DNA of 43,767 bases. Origin: Saccharothrix sp. GTDB taxonomy: Bacteria; Actinomycetota; Actinomycetes; Mycobacteriales; Pseudonocardiaceae. Positions 18,368 through 25,393 of this stretch are shown one piece after another. Positions within the stretch are counted from its first letter, which is position 1; every line of letters begins with the position of its first letter. Made by a program: the position numbers and the translations under genes. The stretch covers positions 1 through 43,767 of the forward strand of contig NZ_JAPSLK010000063.1 in NCBI RefSeq assembly GCF_031180885.1. The letters run 5' to 3'. The notes beneath the pieces are model-generated. The model saw nothing but the letters and a program-made list of their open reading frames with translations, had not been told where the DNA came from and did no database searches.

Positions 18368-19048
18368 TCAGCCCTCGGCGGCCGCGAACATCTCCCGCAT
18401 CCGCGCCAACGCGCGGTGTTGCGCCACGCGGACCGCGCCGGGGGTCGACCCGACGGCCACCGCGGTCTCCTCGGCGGACAGCCCCACCGCGACCCGCAGC
18501 ACCAGGATCTCCCGCTGCCGCTCGGGCAGCCGCCGCAACAACTGGGTCACGGCCTCGATCATCTCGCCGTTCATCGCCCGCTGCTCGGGGCCGTCCTCCA
18601 GGGCCGGCGTGTCGGGCAGCTCGGGCACGACCTCGGAGCGGCTGCGCACCGCCCGTCTTCGCGCGTCGGCGACCTTGTGGGCGGCGATGCCGTACACGAA
18701 CGCCAGGAACGACCCGGGTTCGTACTTGTACTTGCCCAGCGCGGAGACGACGGCGAGGCAGACTTCCTGCGCGATGTCCTCGGCGGACACCAGCGTGCGC
18801 TCGCGCGTGCCCACGCGGGCGCGGCAGTAGCGCAGGACGAGCGGCTGGACGCGGGCGAGGAGGTGCTCCACCGCGCGCGGCTCGCCGGCCAGGGCGGCGT
18901 CGACCAGGTCGGCCAGCTCGGCCTCGGCGGTCCAGCGCACGGGCTTGGCGGGCGCCCCGCCGGCCAGCAGGGTGACCTCGGGGCGGCCGGTCGCCGCGGG
19001 GCCGACCTCGATCTCGACGTCAGCTCGCACGGATGCGTGCTGCACCAT
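18368..19048 (-). CDS. ECF-type sigma factor, SigD/ShbA-like
   Basis: Product of 226 residues. Region sigma-2 spans about 50-115 (VQPLVLRYCRARVGTRERTLVSAEDIAQEVCLAVV, then FLAFVYGIAAHKVADARRR), and sigma-4 spans about 165-220 (LLRRLPERQREILVLRVAVGLSAEETAVAVGSTPGAVRVAQHRALARM). The wording of both regions is close to mycobacterial SigD and Streptomyces ShbA. An N-terminal extension of about 40 residues precedes sigma-2. ATG at 19048 with GAGGAGGT eight bases upstream. No anti-sigma gene is adjacent, which fits ShbA/SigD-like factors controlled by transcription and not by partner switching. It is followed directly by the PfkB kinase gene. Confidence 0.9.
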   Translation of the reverse strand: MVQHASVRADVEIEVGPAATGRPEVTLLAGGAPAKPVRWTAEAELADLVDAALAGEPRAVEHLLARVQPLVLRYCRARVGTRERTLVSAEDIAQEVCLAVVSALGKYKYEPGSFLAFVYGIAAHKVADARRRAVRSRSEVVPELPDTPALEDGPEQRAMNGEMIEAVTQLLRRLPERQREILVLRVAVGLSAEETAVAVGSTPGAVRVAQHRALARMREMFAAAEG

Positions 19049-19226
19049 CCGGCGACCTCCTCACGCTCGTGTTGCCTCCCGGCTCATCCCGGCTCATTGA
19101 TGAGGAGGACGCTGCGCGGCCCCTGATACGGGATTCGCCAAAGCTGACCACGAACGCGGTCCACGTGGTGGGAACAGCACCCGAGTGAGGGATGGAATGG
19201 ACCGTTCGGCCTAATGCGGCGGAGGG
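19049..19226. other. Promoter region of sigma factor gene
   Basis: About 180 bp between the cyclopropane synthase end and the sigma factor start, both on the minus strand. It contains CCGGCTCAT twice in tandem (about 19080-19097) and the palindrome CCACGTGG near 19158. No certain promoter elements were found. Confidence 0.35.
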
Positions 19227-20451
19227 CTACTTCACCAGGGCGAACTGCTTGACGCCCAAGTAGCCGACCCGGAACCCCGCTTCGGAGTACGCCAGGTAGA
19301 ACTCCCACATCCGCCGGAAGGTGTCGTCGAAGCCGAGCCCGGCCACCTCGTCCCACCGCGCGAGGAACCGCTCGCGCCACCGCCGCAGGGTCTCGGCGTA
19401 GTCCGGGCCGAACTCGCGGGAGGCCTCGACGCGCAGCGCGGTGTGGTCGCGGACGGTCTCCTCGATCGCCCGCACGGACGGGATCAGGCCGCCGGGGAAG
19501 ATGTACTTGTGGATCCAGGTGTAGCCGGCCGCGCCAGCCGGCATCCGGTCGTGCGGCATGGTGATGGTTTGGAGCCCGAACCGCCCGCCGGGCACCAGTG
19601 ACCGGTCGACCATGGCGAAGTAGGTCGGCCAGTACTCGCCGCCCACGGCCTCGATCATCTCCACGCTCACCACGGCGTCGTACCGGCCGGTCTCCTCGCG
19701 GTAGTCGCGCAGGTGCACGGTGACCCGGTCGCCCACGCCGGCCGCCGCGATCCGCTGCTCGGCCAGTGCCTTCTGCTCGGCCGACAGGGTCAGCGAGGTG
19801 ACGGTCGCGCCGGGCGGCGCGGACGGCCAGCGCGCCCCAGCCGGTGCCGATCTCCAGGACGTTCGAGCCGGACTTCACGCCCGCGTAGTCCAACACGCCG
19901 TCGATCTTGCGCAGTTGGGCCTGGTCCAGCGGCTGGTCGGGGTGCTCGAACCAGGCCGACGAATAGGTCATGGTCTCGTCGAGGAACACCGCGAACAGGT
20001 CGTTGGACAGGTCGTAGTGCCGGTGGGCGTTCTGCCGGGACCCGGCCACGTCGTTGCTGTCGGAGGCCGGGTGACGGCGCTCGACCCAGCGGCGCAGCAG
20101 TTGCAGCCGGGGCGGGATCAGGGTGGTCAGGCGGGCGGCGAACGCGGTGAGCAGGTCGGCCAGCCGGCGGGTGGTCCAGTCGCCGACCATGTACGCCTCG
20201 CCGAAGCCGATCTTGGCGTCCACCCCGAGGCGGTGGAAGAACGCCGCCGGCCGGTGCAGGCGCATGACCGGCGCGTCGGGACCGCCGGCGCCCAGCCGCG
20301 CGCCGCCGGGTAGCTCGACCCGCACGGGCAGGCCGCGCACGGCGTTGCGGAACAGGGCCTCGGCGATGCGGGCCCGCCACGGCGACCTGGGCGGGGTGTG
20401 CAGACCGGGCCACCTGCCCTGGTCGGGGCGGGGTACGTCGACGGTGCTCAT
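19227..20451 (-). pseudogene. cfa: Cyclopropane-fatty-acyl-phospholipid synthase, frameshifted
   Basis: The product would be about 408 residues, the usual size, but the reading frame changes near 19809-19818. The first frame (ATG at 20451, GGAG upstream) runs through HYDLSNDLFAVFLDETMTYSSAWF to the SAM-binding motif VLEIGTGWGALAVRAA; then the expected GATVTSLTLSAEQKALAEQRIAAAGVGDRV continues in another frame, to the normal C-terminus GYLGVKQFALVK at 19227. The second part keeps VSVEMIEAVG and YTWIHKYIFPGG. A loss of two bases in a CGCGCC-GCCC-GGCGCG hairpin explains it. It could be a true inactivating mutation or a sequencing error. The enzyme would methylenate unsaturated phospholipid acyl chains using SAM. 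Confidence 0.85.
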
Positions 20452-20607
20452 CGGCCACTCCTCGGCACGATCGGCAGCCTGCGCCCCTTCATCGTGGCAC
20501 TGAAGGGTGTGCGGCCGCCCCTGTCGGGAGTTGTGGGCACACCGAAGTTCGGCCGCACGGTTGAATGCTCGACAAAGGACCGGATCACGGATGGGACCTG
20601 GATCACA

Positions 20608-21432
20608 GTGATCGAGCAGCTTGCGGTGGAGACGGGCGAGGGCGTGTTCGACGCGATCGCGGCGGGGCCGGCGGACGGGCGGCCGGTGCTGCTGCTGCAC
20701 GGCTTCCCGCAGGCGGCGGTGGCCTGGGAGCACCCGGTGCACGTGCTGGGGCGGCACGGGTACCGGGCGGTGGCGTTCGACCAGCGCGGCTACTCCCCCG
20801 GCGTGCGCCCGGAGCGGCCCGCCGAGTACGGCGTGGACTCGCTGGTCGGGGACGTGCTGGCGGTCGCGGACGTGCTCGGGTTCGGCGGGTTCGACCTGGT
20901 CGGGCACGACTGGGGCGGCGCGGTGGCCTGGTGGACCGCCTACGAGCACCCGGAGCGCCTGCGGACGCTGACCGTGGTCTCGACGCCGCACCCGCGTGCG
21001 CTGGCGGACGCCATGAAGACCGACGAGGACCAGCACATGCGGTCGGCGTACATGACGGAATGGCGGTCCTCGACCACCGAGAAGCGGATGCTCGCCGACA
21101 ACGCGGACGCGCTGCGGCGGATGTTCGAGTGGAAGGTGCCGCCGTCGCGGGTGGACGAGTACGTGCGGCGGCTGTCCGAGCCGGGCGCGCTGACCGCGGC
21201 GCTGAACTGGTACCGCGCGGGCCGTCCCGGCGGGCGCATCGAGCACGTCACGGTGCCCACGATGTACGTGTGGAGCACGGAGGACGTGGCGTTCGGGTCG
21301 ACCGCCGCGCTGGACACGGGCAAGTGGGTCAAGGGGCGGTACCGGTTCGAGATGCTGGAGGACGTGTCCCACTGGGTGCCCGAGCAGGTGCCGGAGGTGC
21401 TGACATCGCTGCTGCTGGAGCATCTTTCGTGA
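20608..21432 (+). CDS. Alpha/beta hydrolase, epoxide hydrolase-like
   Basis: Product of 274 residues from the GTG at 20608; the frame stays open upstream to 20398, but that part overlaps the divergent synthase start and has no domain. The ribosome binding site is weak, so the start is uncertain. HGFP (31-34) forms the oxyanion-hole strand, and GHDWGG carries the nucleophile D101, an aspartate as in epoxide hydrolases and haloalkane dehalogenases and not the serine of esterases. VWSTEDVAFG supplies a likely acid, and DVSHWVPEQ the catalytic histidine. It probably opens epoxides or removes halide; the natural substrate is unknown. It is divergent from the synthase gene. Confidence 0.85.
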   Translation: MIEQLAVETGEGVFDAIAAGPADGRPVLLLHGFPQAAVAWEHPVHVLGRHGYRAVAFDQRGYSPGVRPERPAEYGVDSLVGDVLAVADVLGFGGFDLVGHDWGGAVAWWTAYEHPERLRTLTVVSTPHPRALADAMKTDEDQHMRSAYMTEWRSSTTEKRMLADNADALRRMFEWKVPPSRVDEYVRRLSEPGALTAALNWYRAGRPGGRIEHVTVPTMYVWSTEDVAFGSTAALDTGKWVKGRYRFEMLEDVSHWVPEQVPEVLTSLLLEHLS

Positions 21433-21483
21433 TTTTTCCGTGATTCTTGAACCGCGTCCCGGGCGTGGCACGTGTTCTGGCGT

Positions 21484-21669
21484 ATGACTGAGTTGACCTA
21501 CTCGGAGCGCAGGGTCGCGACCCTGGCCGCGTGTGGCCACAGCAACCGGGCGATCGCGATGCGCCTGCACATCACCGTGAGCACGGTGGAACAGCACCTG
21601 ACGAGGGTGTACCGCAAGCTGGCCGTCTCCAGCCGGGCCGAGCTGAAGGGGCACCAGGCCCTAGTGTGA
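21484..21669 (+). CDS. Small stand-alone LuxR-type HTH protein
   Basis: Product of 61 residues, essentially only a LuxR/GerE helix-turn-helix: LTYSERRVATLAACGHSNRAIAMRLHITVSTVEQHLTRVYRKLAVSSRAEL, with the typical recognition helix VSTVEQHL. No sensor or receiver domain is attached. The ATG at 21484 gives a compact start without a strong ribosome binding site; an in-frame ATG at 21472 is also possible. The stop lies 4 bp before the MocA-like gene, so the two are probably cotranscribed. It may act as a dimer on its own promoter or compete with full-length LuxR regulators; that is inference. Confidence 0.75.
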   Translation: MTELTYSERRVATLAACGHSNRAIAMRLHITVSTVEQHLTRVYRKLAVSSRAELKGHQALV

Positions 21670-21673
21670 CCCC

Positions 21674-22234
21674 ATGCGGGTCGCGGGGTTGCTGCTGGCC
21701 GCGGGCGCCGGGCGCAGGTTCGGCGGCCCCAAGGCCCTGGTGTCGCACGGTGGTGCGCTGTGGGTCGACTCGACCCTGGCGGTGCTGCGGGACGCCGGGT
21801 GCGCGCCCCTGGTCGTGGTGCTCGGGGCGCGGGCGGCGGAGGTGCGCGCGCGGGCCGTGCTGGACGGGGCCGAGGTGGTCGTGAACGACGACTGGGCGTC
21901 CGGCATGGGGTCGTCGCTGCGGGCCGGGCTCGCGGCCGTGGACGCTTCGGCGGACGCCGTGGTGGTGCTGCCGGTGGACACACCGGGTGTGACTGTCGCG
22001 GCGGTGCGTCGGTTCATGGACTTGGCGTCACCGTCCGCGCTGGCACGAGCGGTGTACGACGGTGCGCCGGGCCATCCGGTGCTGCTCGGCCGCGACCACT
22101 GGGCCGGGGTGTCGGTGTCCGCGACCGGGGACGCCGGGGCGCGGGACTACTTGGTGGCGCACGGGGCCGTGGCGGTGCCGTGCGACGACGTGGCCGACGG
22201 TCGGGACGTGGATCGGCCCGAAGACCTGCCGTGA
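21674..22234 (+). CDS. MocA-like nucleotidyltransferase
   Basis: Product of 186 residues with an NTP-transferase fold. LLLAAGAGRRFGGPKALV (6-23) is the nucleotide-binding loop of the MobA/MocA group, DDWASGMGSSLRAGL is the MocA-type substrate loop, and VVVLPVDTPGVT holds the metal-binding aspartate. Family members attach CMP or GMP to molybdopterin, or act in F420 or other cofactor synthesis. No molybdoenzyme gene is nearby, so the substrate is open. The ATG at 21674 follows the HTH gene by 4 bp. The product is at the short end of the family. Confidence 0.8.
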   Translation: MRVAGLLLAAGAGRRFGGPKALVSHGGALWVDSTLAVLRDAGCAPLVVVLGARAAEVRARAVLDGAEVVVNDDWASGMGSSLRAGLAAVDASADAVVVLPVDTPGVTVAAVRRFMDLASPSALARAVYDGAPGHPVLLGRDHWAGVSVSATGDAGARDYLVAHGAVAVPCDDVADGRDVDRPEDLP

Positions 22235-22238
22235 TGTT

Positions 22239-22491
22239 TCAGGTGCCGTTGCGGGGGTTGCCCTCGTCGTCGCACGGCAGGTTCTGCTCGCCGTGCTCGC
22301 TGATGAAGTCGTCGCCGATGTCGTCGGCGGTGTCCTGCATCGCGGCCGGCGGGATGCAGGACACCGCCGAACGGTCGGTCCACGTCCCGGATCAGCAGCA
22401 GGGACAGGGTGAACAGCGTGGTGAGCACGGCCAGCCCGACCACTTCGGCGCCCTTGCCGCGCGCGGGCAGGTTGAAGGCGAACGCGATCAA
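22239..22491 (-). pseudogene. DUF4239 membrane protein, C-terminal remnant
   Basis: Only about the last 85 residues of a DUF4239-type (bestrophin-like) membrane protein remain. A conserved segment reads IAFAFNLPARGKGAEVVGL, then a transmembrane stretch AVLTTLFTLSLLLI and the signature RDVDRPFGGVL. The reading frame then breaks near 22355; the expected continuation IPPAAMQDTADDIGDDFISEHG is found in another frame to a stop at 22239. The break is a loss of two bases at the edge of a perfect 15-bp inverted repeat. The N-terminal two thirds of the family's usual 250 residues are absent: directly upstream lies the MFS gene end. A TTG at 22489-22491 with GGGGAGG could start a short peptide, but I consider this a decayed gene. 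Confidence 0.65.
22326..22368. repeat. Perfect 15-bp inverted repeat at frameshift site
   Basis: GGCGGTGTCCTGCAT (22326-22340) and its exact complement (22354-22368) enclose 13 bases. It lies inside the DUF4239 remnant, and the inferred two-base loss sits at the inner edge of one arm. Restoring two bases (CTGCGCATC for Leu-Arg-Ile) would break the perfect pairing. It could also act as a hairpin terminator for the MFS operon, about 220 bp after its stop. Confidence 0.7.
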
Positions 22492-22586
22492 ACGGCGGCC
22501 TCCCCTCGTCCGGCACGGGCTCACCTCCAGTGGCCTGCACCGGCACGGCGGCGGCAACCCGGCGGACGAAGAGCACACCTTCACGG

Positions 22587-23735
22587 TCATGTGCGTTTGA
22601 GCGCGCGGGCGCTGAACACGACGCCCAGGCACAGCACCGGCAGGATGCCCAGCGCCAGGCTCTGCGACGTGGCGTGCGCGAGCAGGCCGATCAGCGGCGG
22701 TCCGAGGAGGAAACCCGCCCAGCCGGCGGTGGCCACGCCCGCGATGGCCTGCGCCGCGTGCGCGTCGGACTGCGCCGCCGCCGAGCTGAACGCCACCGGC
22801 ACGATGCACGCCAACCCCAGTCCGAACAGGCCCAACCCGACCAGCGCGAGCCCGAACTGGCCGACCACCAGGGCCGTGCCCAACCCGACCGCGCCGATGG
22901 CGGCCAGCGTCGCCACCACGCGGGCCGGGCCGAAGCGGAGCACCCACCGGTCGCCCATGACCCGGCCGACGAACATCAGCATGGCGAACACGGCGTAGCC
23001 CCAGCCGGCGCTCTCCTCGGAGACGCCCACGGTCTCCTTGAGGTACAGGGCCGCCCAGTCGCCGACCGCGCCCTCGCACAGCAGGCCGGCGAACATGATC
23101 GCGCCGAGCACCAGCACGTGCTTGTCCCGCCACGGCAGCCCCAGTTTGTGCTCGTCGACGGCGTGGTCGTCGCCCAGCATGGCCCGGGTCAGCGGCCACG
23201 CGACCAGCGCGACCAGCACCAGCGCGCCGACCATCTGGCTGGTCAGGTCGACGTCGAGGCCGAGGGCGACCGCGCCCAGGCCGACGCCGACGAAACCGCC
23301 GAAGCTCCACCAGGCGTGGAAGCTGGACAGGATGGGCCGGCCGTAGCCGTTCTCGACGGCGATGCCCTGCGAGTTCATCGCCACGTCCAGCGCGCCCTGG
23401 GTCGCGCCCCACAGCGCCAGCGCCGCGAACAGCGCCCACGCCGACCACGCGATGCCCAGCAGCGGCGAGGTGAGGCCGTAGCCGAGGAACGTCAGCAGCA
23501 CGACCCGCCGGCTGCCCCACTTGGCGACGGCGTTGCCCACCAGGAGCATCGCGGCGACCGACCCGACCGGCGCGCCGAGCAGGGTGAGGCCGAGGGTGCC
23601 GTCGTTGAGGCCCAGGTCCTCCTTGACGGACGGGATGTGCGGGGTCCACGCGGCGAAGATGGCCGCGTGCAGGCCGAACACGATCGCCGTGGCGACCCGC
23701 GCCCGACGGGGCACGTCGAGCGCGGTGTCAGACAA
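22587..23735 (-). CDS. MFS transporter, YbjJ/fucose-permease-like
   Basis: Product of 382 residues with about 11-12 hydrophobic helices. MFS elements include HIPSVKEDLGLNDGTLGLTLLGAPVGSVAAMLL followed by the loop GNAVAKWGSRRVVL (the conserved G-x3-D/K-R-x-G-R-R type loop 2-3), and the second half repeats the fold (MFVGRVMGDRWVLRFG). The helix-4 segment LWGATQGALDVAMNSQGIAVE resembles YbjJ and FucP-related proteins. Substrate, sugar or drug, is not readable. ATG at 23735 overlaps the DeoR gene stop by 8 bp, so both are one operon and the transporter is probably controlled by that repressor. Confidence 0.88.
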   Translation of the reverse strand: MSDTALDVPRRARVATAIVFGLHAAIFAAWTPHIPSVKEDLGLNDGTLGLTLLGAPVGSVAAMLLVGNAVAKWGSRRVVLLTFLGYGLTSPLLGIAWSAWALFAALALWGATQGALDVAMNSQGIAVENGYGRPILSSFHAWWSFGGFVGVGLGAVALGLDVDLTSQMVGALVLVALVAWPLTRAMLGDDHAVDEHKLGLPWRDKHVLVLGAIMFAGLLCEGAVGDWAALYLKETVGVSEESAGWGYAVFAMLMFVGRVMGDRWVLRFGPARVVATLAAIGAVGLGTALVVGQFGLALVGLGLFGLGLACIVPVAFSSAAAQSDAHAAQAIAGVATAGWAGFLLGPPLIGLLAHATSQSLALGILPVLCLGVVFSARALKRT

Positions 23736-24492
23736 GGCGGACCTCCACCCCGGCCTCGCGCAGCCGCTCGACCTCGTCTTCCGGGGCGTCCCGGTCGGTG
23801 ACCAGGACGTCGATCTCGTCCGCTCCGCACACCCGGCCGAACGCGGTGCGCCCGAACTTCGAGCTGTCCACGGCGGCGACGATGCGCGCGGAGGCGTCCA
23901 CGGCGGCCTTCTTCACCGCGCCCTCGGCGAGGTCGTGCGCGGACACGCCGTCGCGGGCGCTGAGGCCGCAGCTGCCGAGCACCATCGTGTCGAAGCGCAT
24001 GACCTTGAACGCGTACTCGGTGAGCGGGCCGACGAACGCCAGCTCACCGGGCCGGATGTCGCCGCCGGGCAGCACCATGCGCACGTTCTCGGCGCTGCGC
24101 AGCGCGTCGGCGGCGTGCAGGGACAGCGGGAGGACGGTGAGCCGCCGGTCGGTGAGCCGCCGCGCGACCTCCAGGGTGGTGCTGCCGCCGTCGAGCACGA
24201 CGGTCTCGCCGTCGTCGATCAGGTCCGCGACCGCCTCGCCGATGCGCCGCTTGGCCTCCAGGCGCTGCCGCGACCGCGCCGCGTACGGGGTCTCCTCGCC
24301 GGTCAGCATGCTGACCGCGGCGCCGCGGACCCGGCGCAGCAGCCCGTCGCGCTCGAGCACGTCGAGGTCGCGGCGCACGGTCATCTCCGACGCGCCGACC
24401 AGCTCCGCGAGGGCGCCGACGGCGACCCGTTCACCGCCGCGCAGTCGCTGGAGGATCCGCTCGTGCCGAGTTGCAACATCCATGGTGTTCAT
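23728..24492 (-). CDS. DeoR/GlpR-family transcriptional repressor
   Basis: Product of 254 residues, normal for the family. The N-terminal winged HTH (about 5-60) reads RHERILQRLRGGERVAVGALAELVGASEMTVRRDLDVLERDGLLRRVRGGA-like. The DeoRC effector domain follows, with DGGSTTLEVARRL binding a phosphosugar and KKAAVDASARIVAAVDSSKFGRTAF near the end. Such repressors sense a phosphorylated sugar. A second in-frame ATG (24481-24483) is an alternative start and would leave the GTTC/GAAC repeats upstream free as an operator. The MFS gene overlaps its end, and the SIS-domain gene is divergent, so all three may form one regulon. Confidence 0.92.
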   Translation of the reverse strand: MNTMDVATRHERILQRLRGGERVAVGALAELVGASEMTVRRDLDVLERDGLLRRVRGAAVSMLTGEETPYAARSRQRLEAKRRIGEAVADLIDDGETVVLDGGSTTLEVARRLTDRRLTVLPLSLHAADALRSAENVRMVLPGGDIRPGELAFVGPLTEYAFKVMRFDTMVLGSCGLSARDGVSAHDLAEGAVKKAAVDASARIVAAVDSSKFGRTAFGRVCGADEIDVLVTDRDAPEDEVERLREAGVEVRLV

Positions 24493-24511
24493 CTGAACAT
24501 GGGATGTGTTC
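24487..24511. promoter_or_regulatory. Possible DeoR operator with GTTC/GAAC half-sites
   Basis: GTTC (24487-24490), GAACA (24495-24499) and TGTTC (24507-24511) form overlapping inverted repeats: GTTC-N4-GAAC and GAACA-N7-TGTTC. The cluster lies at the start of the DeoR gene in the divergent region before the SIS gene. Autoregulation is inferred from position. Confidence 0.4.
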
Positions 24512-24594
24512 GAACGTCAAACCCCTCCTGGCGGGCGGTGCGCGGATCGGGTAGGACTTGCGATCAGTTGGTTCAGACCACTGGAGGGACCCGC

Positions 24595-25332
24595 ATGACC
24601 GAGACCGTGCCCGGCTCCGACTACGGCGATGTCGTGCGCAACCACCTCACCCGGGTGGAGCAGCACAACGCGGCGGCGCTGGACGACGTCGCGGAGCTGG
24701 TCCTGGCCACCGTGCGCGCCGACGGCACGATCCTCGCCGCGGGCGCCGGCCACTCGCTGGCCGCCGTCGCCGAGACCTTCTACCGCGCCGGCGGCCTGGC
24801 CTGCGTGCGCCCGGTCTACCACCCCGAACTGCTGCCCATGCACGGCGCGATCAGCAGCACCGCCGCCGAACGCCGGTCCGGCCTGGCCGCCGAGGTGCTG
24901 CGCGACGCGGGCCTGGCCGCGCACGACGTGCTGTTCGTCTTCTCCACGTCCGGTGTGAACCCGTACCCGGTGGAACTGGCCGTGCACGCCGCGGACTCCG
25001 GTGTCCCGGTGGTCGCGGTGACGTCCCTGGCCGCCAGCGCCGCCGCACCGCGCCGCGCGGGCACCACGTTGGCCGAGAACGCGACCGTGGTGCTGGACAA
25101 CCTGGTGCCGCCGGGCGACGCCACCTACCCGATCGGCAACCCGGTGACGGCGGCCGTGTCGACGGTGGCGACCGCGTTCCTGTGGAACCTGCTGCTGGTG
25201 CGGCTGCTGGACAAGGCGGCCGAGGCCGGCGTCGCGCTCCCGTTGTGGCGCAGCGCGAACGTCGAGGGCGGCGACGCGGCGAACTCCGACCTGTTGCGCA
25301 AGTACCAGACCCGCATCCCGCAGTTGGGTTGA
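24595..25332 (+). CDS. SIS-domain sugar isomerase-like protein
   Basis: Product of 245 residues. The SIS fold is shown by ILAAGAGHSLAAVAETFYRAGGL (about 46-68), a phosphosugar-binding loop, and VLFVFSTSGVNPYPVELAVHAADSGVPVVAVTS (about 115-147), with the STSG motif. The C-terminal part PIGNPVTAAVSTVATAFLWNLLLVRLLDKAAEAG and NVEGGDAANSDLLRKY is typical of the SIS proteins annotated as sugar isomerase domain-containing. It probably handles a phosphorylated amino sugar or hexose. ATG at 24595 with GGAGGGAC upstream. It is divergent from the DeoR-MFS operon and is the likely enzyme of that regulon. Confidence 0.88.
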   Translation: MTETVPGSDYGDVVRNHLTRVEQHNAAALDDVAELVLATVRADGTILAAGAGHSLAAVAETFYRAGGLACVRPVYHPELLPMHGAISSTAAERRSGLAAEVLRDAGLAAHDVLFVFSTSGVNPYPVELAVHAADSGVPVVAVTSLAASAAAPRRAGTTLAENATVVLDNLVPPGDATYPIGNPVTAAVSTVATAFLWNLLLVRLLDKAAEAGVALPLWRSANVEGGDAANSDLLRKYQTRIPQLG

Positions 25333-25393
25333 GTACGAATACGCACGATTCCTCCACACGCCGCCGCTAGCCTCCGGTGGCGAAGGGGGAAAC

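Noticed and set aside
19805..19822. Programmed ribosomal frameshift in the cyclopropane synthase gene
   Set aside because: No slippery heptamer or downstream pseudoknot is apparent, and the family is normally a single frame; deletion or sequencing error is simpler.
19084..21654. 856-residue minus-strand frame
   Set aside because: Only its middle part is real (the first half of the cyclopropane synthase); the rest is antisense to the alpha/beta hydrolase and HTH genes.
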